Source: Voacanga thouarsii | Lineage: Eukaryota > Streptophyta > Magnoliopsida > Gentianales > Apocynaceae | Assembly: GCA_026120185.1 (NCBI GenBank) | Contig: JANUWF010001224.1 | Location: 2,232,001-2,296,000, forward strand | DNA length: 64,000 nucleotides | Direction: 5' to 3' | Part shown: positions 49,638-60,772 of the stretch, piece by piece | Numbering within the stretch: position 1 is the stretch's first letter | How the letters are laid out: each line of letters begins with the position of its first letter | The notes under the pieces: model-generated | Databases searched by the model: none | Told to the model about the DNA's origin: nothing | What the model saw: only the letters and a program-made list of their open reading frames with translations | Position numbers and translations under genes: made by a program

Positions 49638-50496
49638 ATGGTCAAAAGAGTTGCATCGGCTGTCAGAGACTGGCCCGCTAGTTGTGGGAACCCACATACC
49701 CTATTACCTATAGCAGATCCACCCTCGGCTGATTCGGAGGTAGAGCCTGATAGAGGTTGATTTTTGAGTGAGGACGAGATGGAGCATGAGCCACCTATGC
49801 TAGATGACTCGGTTGTTGAGGCAGAGATGGATGTTGATGGGGGTGTAGGTGAGTACGATAGGGATGATGAGGGTGAGGTAGATGAGCTTGTTAGTGAGGG
49901 TGAGGGAGATGAGGAGATGGTTGAGTTGAGTGAAGGGGAGGTAGATGAGTTTGGGGATGAGGGTGATGATGAGAGTGAGGAAGAGATGGATGGGATAGAA
50001 GAGCAGGATGACGATGCGATGGAGGCTCCCCGGACCCTAAAGATAGGTGAGTTTGTTAGGAATTTTACTTGCTATGGCCTCAAGGAGTCTAGTGATGATG
50101 GTTATAGGCTGAGGGATGGAGTTACCCCAGCATTAAGGGAGCTTAGGTAGTCCACTTTAGGAATGGAAGATAAGAGGAAAGGGAAGCTAGAAGAGAGATC
50201 TAAGAGGAGCGGACTTCGATATGGACTGGGTGTAGATGCTAAGTTGAGGAGAGAGGGATTGTTTAACCTGTACGAATCGTAAGATGAGAGGCCTGCACCT
50301 AAGGGTGCGATTAGATTAGCTTTGGATGAGTTTTATGAGGTAGCTATGAGAGCTAAGAGGGGCAATGAGGGTGATTTAGGTCAGCCAAGTGAGATTGCGG
50401 GTTTTATGAAGGATTATGTGGGGAAACCCGATAGCTTCGTGGGGTGGCTCGTGGAACCAGCCTCTGACGATCCAGATGCCTCTGCTGACTCTAGCG
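49638..50496 (+). pseudogene. Acidic ORF of gypsy E, predicted first part of a spliced gag
   Basis: From the ATG at 49638 (MVKRVASAVRDWPASCGNPH) one frame stays open to 50504 except for three stops (49761, 50148, about 50280). The middle is extremely acidic, Asp/Glu/Gly-rich (49764-50030), then a basic stretch (EDKRKGKLEERSKRSGLRYG) and LALDEFYEVAMRAK. At 50496 the codon GGT is broken by a GTGAGT donor; joining it to the acceptor at 50870 enters gag in frame. The ATG follows an acceptor-like tttgtttatag. No domain recognised. Confidence 0.6.
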
Positions 50497-50870
50497 GTGA
50501 GTAGAGTATAGAAGATTAGCAGCATTTACTCTCTCTCTCTCTCTCTTTTGGGATTTGCATTCTTTCGTTCATCTATTCTTTTCAAAGAAGCATGTTGCTG
50601 GTAGGGTTCGATTATTTTACCGAAAAAAAAGGGTATCGCGTGTGATGACCCCTTATTTATGAAAGTATGGTTCTATGAAAAGCATGGGTTTTATTTATTA
50701 CTTGGTTTTCCCCTAAATAACACCATCAAATTTTCTTTTAAAATGAGTAGATATCATTATTATTATCTGATCATGTACAAAAACTTGCATCTGATTCTCT
50801 TTTACTAAAACCTGAATGTGAATGCATGCTCAAAATGTTTTAAACTTGAATGCATACACTCATTATCTAG
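50497..50870 (+). other. Predicted 374-bp intron between acidic ORF and gag of E
   Basis: Donor GCG|GTGAGT and acceptor CATTATCTAG|GC. The interval is T-rich with a CT run, and the ORF stops three bases inside it. Removing it gives codons AGC GGC ATG GTT, keeping phase 1 and entering the gag frame at 50873. Confidence 0.5.
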
Positions 50871-51735
50871 GCATGGTTGAGAATGGCACCCAAGCATCGT
50901 GTAGCCACATTAACAGAAGAGTTCTGGAAGCAGAGCCTGTAGCACAGGAGTTTGAAATGACTCAAATGCCGTCACCTAATCGGGGGGATGAGAACGAGCC
51001 AGATTCGGAATGGGGGTCTGAAGCATGGAATGATGTATCGATGGGACAGGCATTCAGTAAGATGGCGGAGGTTCTGCAAACCCTGACAGAGCGAAGGGTC
51101 CCTAAGGGAGAAGATGAGGCATTAGAGCGGTTTTTGAAGTTTCAGCCGCAGTCTTCTTGGGCGAAGTTGAGCAAGATCAGAAGGTAGAGCAATGGATCGA
51201 GTAGATGGAGGATATATTTGCAATGCTCCAATACATCGAGGAGCGAATGGTTAAATTTGCAGCATTCCGTTTGAGAGGCCCATCTCGGGCATGGTGGCAG
51301 CAGATTCAAGACGACGAGGAAATGGTTGAGCAGGAATGGGCATGGTCCAGTTTCGTCGAAGCCTTCAGAGCTGAGTACATCCCTCAGTGGATAGTGGAAA
51401 AGTGAGAGGACGAATTTCAGAATTTGAAGTAGGGAGGCATGTCAGTGGCCTAGTACGCAGCACGGTTCAGCCAGCTGTCGAAGTACTACAAGAGATTAGT
51501 GGACACTGAGTAGAATAGGACAAGGCAGTTTGTTAAAGGATTGAGGCCGGAATTGAGGAAGGTGTTGGCACCTTCTCCTCCAATGACCTATTCAGGGCCC
51601 GTAGACGCAACTACCCGGACAGAAATGAGGATCGCAATAGAATGGCATCGAGGCCTTTCTAACCGCCAAGGCAACCGCAAAGACCTTTCCAGAAGCAGCA
51701 ATCCAACAAGCGCCCTACCAACCAGGAGTAAGAGA
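50871..51735 (+). pseudogene. Gypsy E gag (Retrotrans_gag type)
   Basis: ATG 50873 begins MVENGTQASCSHINRR. A frameshift near 51180 leads to MEDIFAMLQYIEERMVKFAA and FRLRGPSRAWWQQI, the core of the gypsy Retrotrans_gag domain, then FVEAFRAEYIPQWIVEK and, after stops, RFSQLSKYYKRLV and FVKGLRPELRKVLA. It ends where an internal deletion joins it to the end of RNase H; no zinc knuckle remains. Confidence 0.82.
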
Positions 51736-52196
51736 CCCGGGAAGGCCAACATTGTTGCTAATGCACTGAGTAGAAAAGTTGGTATGGCCAGACTAAGAGT
51801 GTAGGAGATTCAAGTGGTTCAGGATGTGTTAGACAGAAGGGTGGAAAGTTGAACCCAAGGTATTTGGGGCCGTTCCCGATAAAGGAAAGGATTGGGCCGG
51901 TAGCATACCGACTCGACTTGCCAGATGGGTTGACAGGAATTTATGATGTGCTTCATGTGTCACAATTGAAGAAGTACAATATCGATCTCGGTCATGTTCT
52001 AAATAATGAGCCGTTGAAGTTGCAACCCGATCTGAGCTATGTGGAGAAGCCCGTGAGAATATTAGACCGCAGTATCAAGAATCTCTGGAACAAGCAGATA
52101 CCAATGGTAATGGTTCAGTGGGAGCATCATGGCACACGAGATGCCACATGGGAATCAGAAGAGTGGGTTAAGCGAAAGTATCCCGATCTGAAATAG
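51736..52196 (+). pseudogene. Fused RNase H-linker and integrase-tail/chromodomain remnant of E
   Basis: Right after gag comes KANIVANALSRKVGMARLRV, the linker between RNase H and integrase. By 51835 the text is GGKLNPRYLGPFPIKERIGP, the integrase C-terminal GPF region, followed by IYDVLHVSQLKKYN and the chromodomain segment VRILDRSIKNLWNKQIP and VQWEHHGTRDATWESEEW. Protease, RT, most of RNase H and the integrase core are missing, so at least two deletions occurred. Confidence 0.85.
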
Positions 52197-52229
52197 AAAT
52201 ACGCCTGAATTTCAGGACGAAATTCTTCT

Positions 52230-52242
52230 AAGGAGGGGAGGA
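52230..52242 (+). other. Polypurine tract of gypsy E
   Basis: AAGGAGGGGAGGA directly before the 3' LTR. The preceding ttcaggacgaaattctt is the usual end of this type of element. Confidence 0.88.
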
Positions 52243-53917
52243 TGTGAAACCCCGGTCAAAACCAACCTTAGAGTAAGGGGGTTAGGATGCATATCATATT
52301 TTATTTCAGGTTTAAATATATTTTTATATGATTTAATGTGCTTTGGATTTGAGTTTTATTGTCATAAAGGCTTGATTATGATTATTGAGTGAGAAGGGCA
52401 AAACGGTAATTTTTGCTTGAGGTGGAAAAAAGGAGATAGCTTGAGGATTGAATAGGAAAATATTTTTTAGGGGGAAAATAATAATAAGAGTTGTTGTGGT
52501 TTAGTGGTTAGAGCTTTGGAATTAATTCTTGAGGTCTTGGGTTCAAATTCCATCATAGGAGCTTTACCTTGGTTAAATTTTATTTTTGCTTGGGAAGTAT
52601 TATTTTCAGCCTTATGTGTTAGGAGTAGGGTAGAGATGTTGCCCTACGAGAGACATGATAGGAATATCCCTTCCTGCATAGAACTGAAATTTTTCCAGCT
52701 TTGTGTGCCTTCAAGGTGTCGAAATTCTAAACCATTATTTCCTCCCAAATGCTACTAGAAAATGGCCCTTTTGATCAACTTAGAATCTGGATTTTTCTAG
52801 CTACTTTCGGACTGCACAAAGGTGGTGCAAAACAAGAAAAATCCCTGGGCAAATCGCAGTTTTGGAGCTCCGAAACGAAGCTGTTTTGTTCTAGTTTTTG
52901 TTTAGCACCTTAGCCATGTTTTTCCTCCATGAAGAAGGCTGGAAACCAGCCTTGAAAGCCTCTGAAATTCCCCTTCAAACCCCTGCAAACCATTTGGAAA
53001 AGGGCAGCCGAAAACTACCCAGAAAATTCCAGCAAGTAGCGAATCTGTGCAGTAGTTTTTCTAGCTTTGTTTCCTAATTCTCTCCTAGCCAAAACTCCAT
53101 CCTTTTTCTGCACAAACCACCCTTAAACCTCCATTAAATGAACTCCTTTGTCCTCCCCAAGCTTCTACATGAAAATCCCATCATTGGTTGCCTAAAAGAT
53201 TTTCAAAAAAAATCTGCAATCATGCCTTGATTTGGATACCAAAATTCCAGCCACTATGATTTAATAACTTTCCATAAAATATATCTCAAACAACCAGACC
53301 TTCCTTCACCATTATACTCCTTAATTTTGGCCACCCTTAGCCTCCTTCAACCAACTTTCATTTAGCCGAAATACAGCTTCAAAATTCGTCCATGGCAGAT
53401 TCCCAAAAGCCCTCCAATAATCAAAGATATTCTTGTTATATATAGTTTTCAAATTTGCTTCCCAAAAATATTCTTTAAGGATTTCAACAACTAGCCTTTC
53501 CTTTTTCCTTCCAAACAAAAAAATCATCTTCGTAAACCCTACAGACAATTCAGCAGCCCTAATCTCTTTAGAATTTCGGCAGCCTCCCATCCAAAAGCTC
53601 TCTACTCTCTTCAACCTTCAAGAACACATAGTACACCAAGAACACCTACTCCTTCCTTTCACCTAATACCTCTCCAAAACACTTCAAACTACCTCTAAAA
53701 ATTCCAGATTTCATATATTCATTGTTGTGAGTCCATCCGTACCATTTTTAACATCAAATTACAAAATCTAACTTGCACTTTTGGATAAAAAACTAGAAAT
53801 TTTGTAAAGACTCAAGAACACCTTCAATGTAGGATTATTCAACAAACTTCATCTTCACTAATCTTCAACCTCTAACGAACATATATATGTTTAAGCATGC
53901 TAATGAGCTTTCTTCTT

Positions 53918-53967
<50 letters not shown>

Positions 53968-56350
53968 CTGAACTACTCACCTTCTTGGCCGAATGGTTCC
54001 TTCTCCATGGCCATGTTTCCTTCACCTTTCTTGGATGGATTTAGGCATCTAGGGGTTGAGATTAATTCAAAACTCCTGCAAGGTATTAATCAATCAAGTA
54101 AGCCATTTTAATCTTTCTTTCAAATTCTAGATTCATGCCTCTATGATGATGTTGATAGAAGATGGATTGTGGATAAGGTTTGAGTATATATTGTAGAGGT
54201 TGAAGCATGAATATATGTATGAATATGAAGGAGGTGGAATTTCTGCATGGATGGATTATCTTGGTTGATTGTATGATGATTTGAGGTTTAATGCATGTCT
54301 CCATGTCATAGGTAGTATTTGTGATGAAGTATGCTAGAGATTATGTCGCATTTGGTGAATAGGATTTATATTCATATTGGATTATTGAAGCCATGATCAT
54401 ATTTATGCTAGTAGGAGTTAGATCATGTCTTGATAAATTTATATCTATGCTTATATGCATGATTTGGATGTTTGATAAATTGAAGGATTATATATATCTA
54501 TGATTGTGGTTAGCCATAGAAGTATGATCATGATCTAGTTGTCCCTAAGCTAATTTTTATTTCATGAATAAAATATTTCATAATATGAATTTGCTAGTAA
54601 TTTCCAAAACCCCGAGGAGGGGTAAATTTGGATTATTATATATAATAAGGATATTTTAGTCAAATAAATAACAGTTTTTGCTAGAAAAATAAAATATATA
54701 GATATTATATATAAAATGATAATATCAAATAAAACCTTTTATTGAAATAATCATAATTAGTAAAATATTTATTATTAAAAATTTAATTATTATCTTTTAA
54801 TCAAAACCCATTAAAAATTTATTTATTATCTTTTAAGCAAGACTCATTAAATTTATTATAAACTAATTTTAGTTATCAATTATTTTCTAACAACTAATTA
54901 TTAATAAATCATTATTTTACCTAATTCCACCTAGGACTTTTCATTAAATAAACTCTAAACTATTTTAGCAAGATTTAAACCTTCAACTTAATAGTACCTA
55001 TTTCCCAAAACTCTATTTATTTTAAATATCAAAATTAGCCTTGGCTTATAAACCTTTTTATTTATTATTTGACCTTAAAGCTTGGGACACTAGGATCATG
55101 GTTGTAGTAGTGAGTTGAGTTAGTTTATTTGTGAAAGTGGATTTTGGCTTGAGTTTGATTGTGGTTTGTATTTACCCCATGCGGGGTTAGGTCAGCTGTT
55201 GGAGACCTTTGTTGTGAGCAAGGATCAGGTAAGATCCTGCATAAAACCTGTTTGATGAAAAATGATTTTTTTTATGGCAAGCCAAATGTAGAGTGCATGG
55301 TCACTCATCTGTAAAGGCAATTGAGGATTATTTCCATTCTCATTTCAGACAAATAAATTATTTGTAAATCAATGGGCGGTTTTACTCAAAATCTAAAATT
55401 CTTTCTAAAACTAGTTTTGTCCCAAACTTTGGAAAACCCTTAATTTCCATTTTCAAGTGGAACTATGTTTTGTTCATTTTTTCCCAAGTGGGATACGTTA
55501 AGTTGAGTACTCAATAAGGGAAGGCTAGTAGTACTTGTTTTGAAGAGCAAGTGTGAGTCTTCTGGCAAGAGGCCACCTCTAGAAGATAAGCTCAATTTAG
55601 AGAAACGTCAGTACTACTTAGTCATGCGGGTCCGAGCTAGCAGTTTTTATTTCAGTCAAGTGACTATGTTTTGCCGGAATGGACACCCGGTTGTTGTTTG
55701 GGTATAGAGAATGAGGAGTATCTTGCCCAGTAGGCCGATCACCTACCTTTTGTCAGTCTGCACAAAGTGTGGCATTCTGACCGGCAGTATGCACAAAGTG
55801 TGGCATACTGACCATATGGACATGGGGCCCAACGTGTGGTAACCCATGACCACCTTTTTTGAGTGATTGATTTTATTGTGCACTTGTATGGTTTAAAAAA
55901 GTGGAAAACACTACTCTTGCTTTTGACTAATGTTTATTGCTTGCCAATATTTCTCTTATAAAGATTTCACACTTTCCATCCACGAACTATTTTCACTGAA
56001 CACCCAAAGTACACATGGATTTACTGAGATTTCTATCTGATTACCTTTTTACCATGATTTCAGGTCGATCCTGCTGTGGGGATGAGTATCTAGTGTTATC
56101 TGCCTTGGAAGAGAATGTTGTCTTTTATTTTTATGTATTGCCTTGGGGAGTTGAGAGTGGATGATTTTATTTATGGATTTTTTTTTTCTTTTGGGAATTC
56201 TTGGATTTATTCTGGGGTTGTAATAAATTTTAAGTTAATTATTATTTTTATTCTACTATTTTATTTGTGTGACCTAGTTATAAAAACCCCTTGTCCTTTA
56301 GACGGGGTGACATCCCCGGCCTTGGCGAGCTTAGGTAGTAGGGTATTACA
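52243..56350 (+). repeat. 3' LTR of gypsy E
   Basis: 4108 bp, TGTGAAACCCCGGTC to GTAGTAGGGTATTACA. Relative to the 5' LTR it lacks about 285 bp at about 52670 (between ggaatatcc and ttccttcatagaac of the 5' copy). Otherwise collinear, with scattered substitutions. Confidence 0.92.
52491..52560 (+). promoter_or_regulatory. tRNA-like pol III module in E 3' LTR
   Basis: A-box TGGTTTAGTGG (52497-52507) and B-box GGTTCAAATTC (52540-52550, one base from consensus). Same position in the LTR as in the other two copies. Confidence 0.5.
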
Positions 56351-56381
56351 CTTATTGTTATTGCTATTGTTTTTATTGATG

Positions 56382-57547
56382 AAAAAGGGGGAGAATATAG
56401 GGATTGTGAATTGATGACTTGAGAAATATATTGTTGGGGGATTATGAATTTGATGCGGTTATGGAAATTATGCTATGGACTAAGAGGAGATGATGTGGAT
56501 CCTGAAAATTTCTTTAGAAGCTTGTGATTCTATGAAATACATTTTTAGGATTTGAGTTGATCAAACATTGGGTTGTGCATTTTTTTGCTTTCATCATATC
56601 TCTTTCACTGGTCTTTGCCTTTATAAATATGGATTATGATTGTGACTGCTTATGAAGATTATAAATTCATATGGCTTAAGATGAATTATGACTGTTTATG
56701 ATGATTTAATAGAGACTATTGAGTTGTTGTTGCTGTTATGGACTAAGAAGATTGAAGTGTGTGTATGAGTTCATTGTGCATTCTAATTGATTTTCAATAA
56801 GCTAGATGATTTATTTTTTGGCTATGGATGTGATATGCACTTTTTTTATATACATGGCTAATGAGGATATTTATGCTTATGAAAACTTTTCTTTAATTGC
56901 ACAGAAAATTCCTTGTGTTGAAATACCTTGAGAAAACTGGGTCGGATTGAAAATGTCTAATCTATCCTTGTGAAAAAAATTTTTTTACCCTACACATACA
57001 TAGGGGGAGTTTTGGACCTATATTTATTCAATCCAAAAGACCAGTCCAAAAATGAGTTTTTAAAAGATTAGCTTCTGTCTCATTTTAACTTATTTTGGAT
57101 GTATGTTTTAGAAGTCCAAAATTCTAGAATCTAGTCTTATTTTTAAAATGCACTTCTTAGCTCTCTATGTCTTGTGTTCATATATGCACATACTAAGGGG
57201 GAGTACTATATCTTATGATTTATCTTCTATACCTCATTGTGTACATATCTATACAATCTTTTGTGTCTACTATCTGTGGCTATTCTCTTATGGATTAGTC
57301 CTTTGATGGAAGGATGGAGGATAAGGAGGTAGGTTGGGTCATAGGCTCATTGAGCCATATTTGTAAGTATATGTTTTAATTTTCTTTATCTTAAACTCAT
57401 AAGCACTCTTTAAGTCCTATAATGAGAGAATGTATTTTTGTGAAAAATATTCTTGTTTCTTTCGGTCTAATATGTCCGCACTAAACATATTATTATTTTT
57501 ATATTACAATCCCATCATGCTTTGTCATCACTCATAAAGGGGGAGAT
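56382..57547 (+). other. Multiple polypurine-tract motifs upstream of the S 3' LTR
   Basis: Four copies of AGGGGGAG occur at about 56382-56393 (AAAAAGGGGGAG), 57002-57009, 57195-57203 and 57536-57546 (AAAGGGGGAGA, directly at the 3' LTR). The last is the functional position; the others match the repeated PPT arrangement known from Sireviruses. The sequence between them is AT-rich with no ORF. Confidence 0.75.
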
Positions 57548-57590
57548 TGTTAGCCCTAAAGCCATTTTGCGATGTTTTGACTGATACAAA

Positions 57591-59004
57591 TGATAGGGCC
57601 TAAATTAGTCATATTTTTCCTAATTGTTTGAGGCTATGTTGTGATACATTTTGTTCAATAACTAGTCATATTCCTTCATATTTGAGATTTTACCCTTGGA
57701 AAGGTATTTTTTGCATTATGTCAAATTTTAGGGGTAAAACAAAGAAAAAATGTCGCAAAAACAGAATAGAGGCGGCACCGAATAGGCCAGAGGAAGTGGC
57801 ACTGGCCCCTTACTATTCGCACGAACTTTGAGGCAACAAAAAAATTAGTAAAACGCTTAGAACAGAACAGAACTGGCGCCGGCTGTATTCTGGAAAACAT
57901 TGCGTGCAAATCAAGAAAAAATCGGCGAACAACGGAAGAAACAGAACATAACCGGTGCCGGCTCCAGTAGCCAAGGTGGCGCCATCTATATCCTGAGAAT
58001 AAGACGGAACTTTGATTTTTGCATGCGGTTTTTGGTAATCTGTAGAATTTTAGTATCTTCCTACTTCTAATCGGCCAAAACCCCTATATCAACGAGTTTA
58101 AGTACTTCCTAAGCCTATAAATAGGTGGAAAACACAAGAGCAAAGGGGAAATTCATGGATCATAATAGAAAATCACTCGAATCAAGGCGGAATTCCACCA
58201 AGTCAAGGAGGGTTGTGCAAGAAGGTCTTCAAAGGAAAAAGAAGGAGGCTTGTCTATGAGTGCTTTCTTTTACTTTTTTTTTAACTATGATATATTAATT
58301 GTTTTATTGTAATTTGACATTATTTCAGGTATTCATGATTTTTGGAGTTATTTTATCTTTTGATTAATTGATTGTTATTCTTGGTATTTGATTACGTATG
58401 TTTATTACGAGATTAGTTGGTTGTTTCCTTCCATTAGCTTACTGGACCAAGGGGATTAATTGCTAAGAATTGGTAATTAAAAGTTAATTGATATCTGCCG
58501 AGACCAAGGGAAATTAATTAAGGATTGTATTTAATGCATCTTTTGGATGAATTAGTTGAGACAAGACCAAGTAATGCTAACTTATCTCGAAGATAGTGAT
58601 TTCATGGATTGACTGAAGAAGTGAATCAACCTTAATCCTTCATGATGCCAAGAGAATGATTAGTTATGATAATGGTTAGGTACTTTAACGTCATATTTGT
58701 TAAAATAATAGTTTGAGTTACATACTTCTCCATCCTTGACATGTATATATTATTTTATTTTATTTTGTTTTGTTTTGTTTCCTTTTTTTATTTCTTTTTA
58801 ACTTTATTGAGTCGGTTAAATAGTGAAAAAAAGTGATTAATGCAATCTTGTTCCTTGAGGATCGACACTCGTTTGAACCCTATGCTATGTTAATGATCAG
58901 TACGCTTGCTCATATGCGTAATTTGGGGTTAACATTTTAATTTAAACTTGATTGTGAATGTGCTTATTTTTATATGATTTTTATACCGAAATAAATAAGC
59001 ATCA
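57591..59004 (+). repeat. 5' LTR of element H
   Basis: TGATAGGGCCTAAATT to AAATAAGCATCA. It contains several GC-rich motifs related to ACCGGTGCCGGC (about 57770-57975), unusual in this AT-rich setting. Its second half (58433-59004) matches the truncated 3' LTR. Confidence 0.85.
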
Positions 59005-59010
59005 AGTTTT

Positions 59011-59028
59011 TGGTGCCGTTGCCGGGGA
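59011..59028 (+). other. tRNA-Asp-type primer-binding site of element H
   Basis: TGGTGCCGTTGCCGGGGA differs at one base from TGGCGCCGTTGCCGGGGA, the Asp-tRNA complement used by Athila/Tat-type gypsy elements. Confidence 0.88.
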
Positions 59029-60303
59029 ACAATATCATGAAAGCTTGGATTTTGTTAATTTAACCATGTAAATTGGTAAATATGTGAATATGTTAACATG
59101 TACAATTGTTCTTTTCGCAAAAAAGTGTCATCTTTTGTATCTTGTGTATCTTACGTATGCCTTTGTAATTTAACTTGCTAACTCTAACTATATTTAATTG
59201 ACTAACTTTATCTTTTTTTAATTTTGTTTTAATATTATTTTTGGCATTTTGTTTTATTTCTTTTATTATTTCTTCATGAATTAAATTGCATTATTCATCA
59301 TTACTGCCTGTTCATCATTTTTATTTTGATTAAAAAGAAAGCTAAAGGCCAGACAGAATGCAATCGGCGCCAGCTAGGACTATGACCGGTGCCGGTTCTT
59401 GTCAGGCAAGACACATGAAATAGGCCATTTTGGCCACTTTTTCTTTCAAACTCTCTAACTCCTTCTCAAATCCTCTCTAACCCACACCGGCTTCATCTTC
59501 CCAACTTCTCAAATTTTGATTTTTCACCTCCTAATCACTTTTATAACATCCATCTACCTTTCTTTTCTTGATCCTACGGATCAAAAGCCTTTAAATTTTT
59601 TATTTTTCACAACAAACTCAACTTCAATCCATATGCAAAGGGCTTGGATTTTTGGAAAAGATTTCATCTTTGGCTTGCCCATGCATAAGAGAGCCTAAAG
59701 GTATGATTTTTATTGAATTCCCATGCTTAAAATGTTGTAAAGGAATTTTTCTAGGTTTGAGGATATTTTTTTTAGCCGAAAATTGGGATTTTTCATGTTC
59801 TCTTGCCTTGTGAAATAACTCTTGAGCTTTATGATTTTAGATTTATGATGAGTTAATGATGCTTTGGTACTTAATGTATTCACATGATCATTAGGGAGAT
59901 TATGCATATGCAGGTAGGATTATGGTTATTATGATGATTGAGTAGTGATGCACATTGGCCTTGAATTATTTTCCACTTGATCATTCTAATGCCTTAATGA
60001 TGCCCTTATTCGTATGATCATGTATGCACATCGCAATACATTAGAGTTGTTTAACACATTTATGTTTTATGGTGAGCTTTATTTGCATTCTTGCAGGTGT
60101 GTTGAATAGATTGATGGAGATTAAATTAGATGTTGTTGGAAGTGTGCTACACATTGCAGGAGTTTGGGCATCGTTGTTGTGAGATTGGTTGAGGGTTGAG
60201 TGAGAGTTGAGGATTGTGTTTGAAACAGGTAGCTATACCCCTTTTTAATTTTTTGAGCTCATTTGTTTTATCCTCCTATTTTCACCACCCCTTACTTGAC
60301 AAC
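59029..60303 (+). other. Leader of element H, no gene seen
   Basis: AT-rich. A pair of GC-rich motifs (CGGCGCCAGC and ACCGGTGCCGGT, about 59365-59396) repeats the LTR motif. Splice-like sites (cttgcag|gtgtg near 60097; gaaacag|gtagct near 60230) occur just before the gene, but no exon can be assigned. Confidence 0.45.
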
Positions 60304-60772
60304 ATGTCTAGAGCACGGGGTCAACCCTCTAAAAGGGCAAGAGCTTCCTTTTCCTCTGCCTCTTCATCCATCGATCCCTTGTTCCTTAGACCAGCTGAGT
60401 TTATTGATCCATCATGTGAGGAATGGTATCATAGGAGAGCTTCCAACAAGATTATTGTGGAGCGTACATTTGCACCGACCCTAGACCGTGCCCTAAAACT
60501 TGGAATGATGTTTAGAAGGCTAAGGTGGGGACCTATTGTACAACTAAAAGGGAATTATTGCCCAGTGCTCATTAAGGAATTCTATGCCAACATGGTTGAC
60601 AAGGGTAATAAGCACCTTCCACACATAAAGATGACGGTAAAGGACACCCCCATTATCATAACATAAAATCACTTAGCTACTCTCTTCCAGGTTTATGACG
60701 ATGATACTTGGCAAGGGATAGATTCCAATAATCAAAAGATCCTTTCTGACCCTAATTGGGATGCCAGTGGGA
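60304..60772 (+). pseudogene. Putative plant transposon protein (PF20167-like) carried by element H
   Basis: The ORF starts MSRARGQPSKRARASFSSAS, a basic, Ser-rich N-terminus like many nuclear plant proteins. It then has FIDPSCEEWYHRRASNKIIV, LKLGMMFRRLRWGPIVQL and PVLIKEFYANMVDKGNKHL. The (L/I)(V/I)xEFYANM motif is the hallmark of the plant transposon-protein family. After one in-frame TAA at 60664 the same frame continues NHLATLFQVYDDDTWQGIDS, also family-like, until the deletion junction with the 3' LTR at about 60772. So it is truncated with one stop. Function is unknown; it sits where gag would normally be. Confidence 0.6.

Larger units (their letters stand above)
45143..56350 (+). mobile_element. 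Tekay-like gypsy retrotransposon E, internally deleted
   Basis: 5' LTR 45143-49537, PBS at 49540, acidic ORF, gag, a deleted pol keeping only short RNase H-linker and integrase-tail/chromodomain pieces, PPT at 52230, and 3' LTR 52243-56350. Perfect TSD CTTAT at 45138-45142 and 56351-56355. It inserted between the extra ORF and the 3' LTR of S. Because LTRs, PBS and PPT remain, it could have moved as a non-autonomous element; this is inference. Confidence 0.92.

Noticed and set aside
57628..57831. 67-codon ORF and its antisense partner
   Set aside because: Within the H 5' LTR, absent from the 3' LTR fragment, no domain.
60263..60484. 73-codon ORF overlapping the H gene
   Set aside because: A shifted-frame shadow of the PF20167-like frame.
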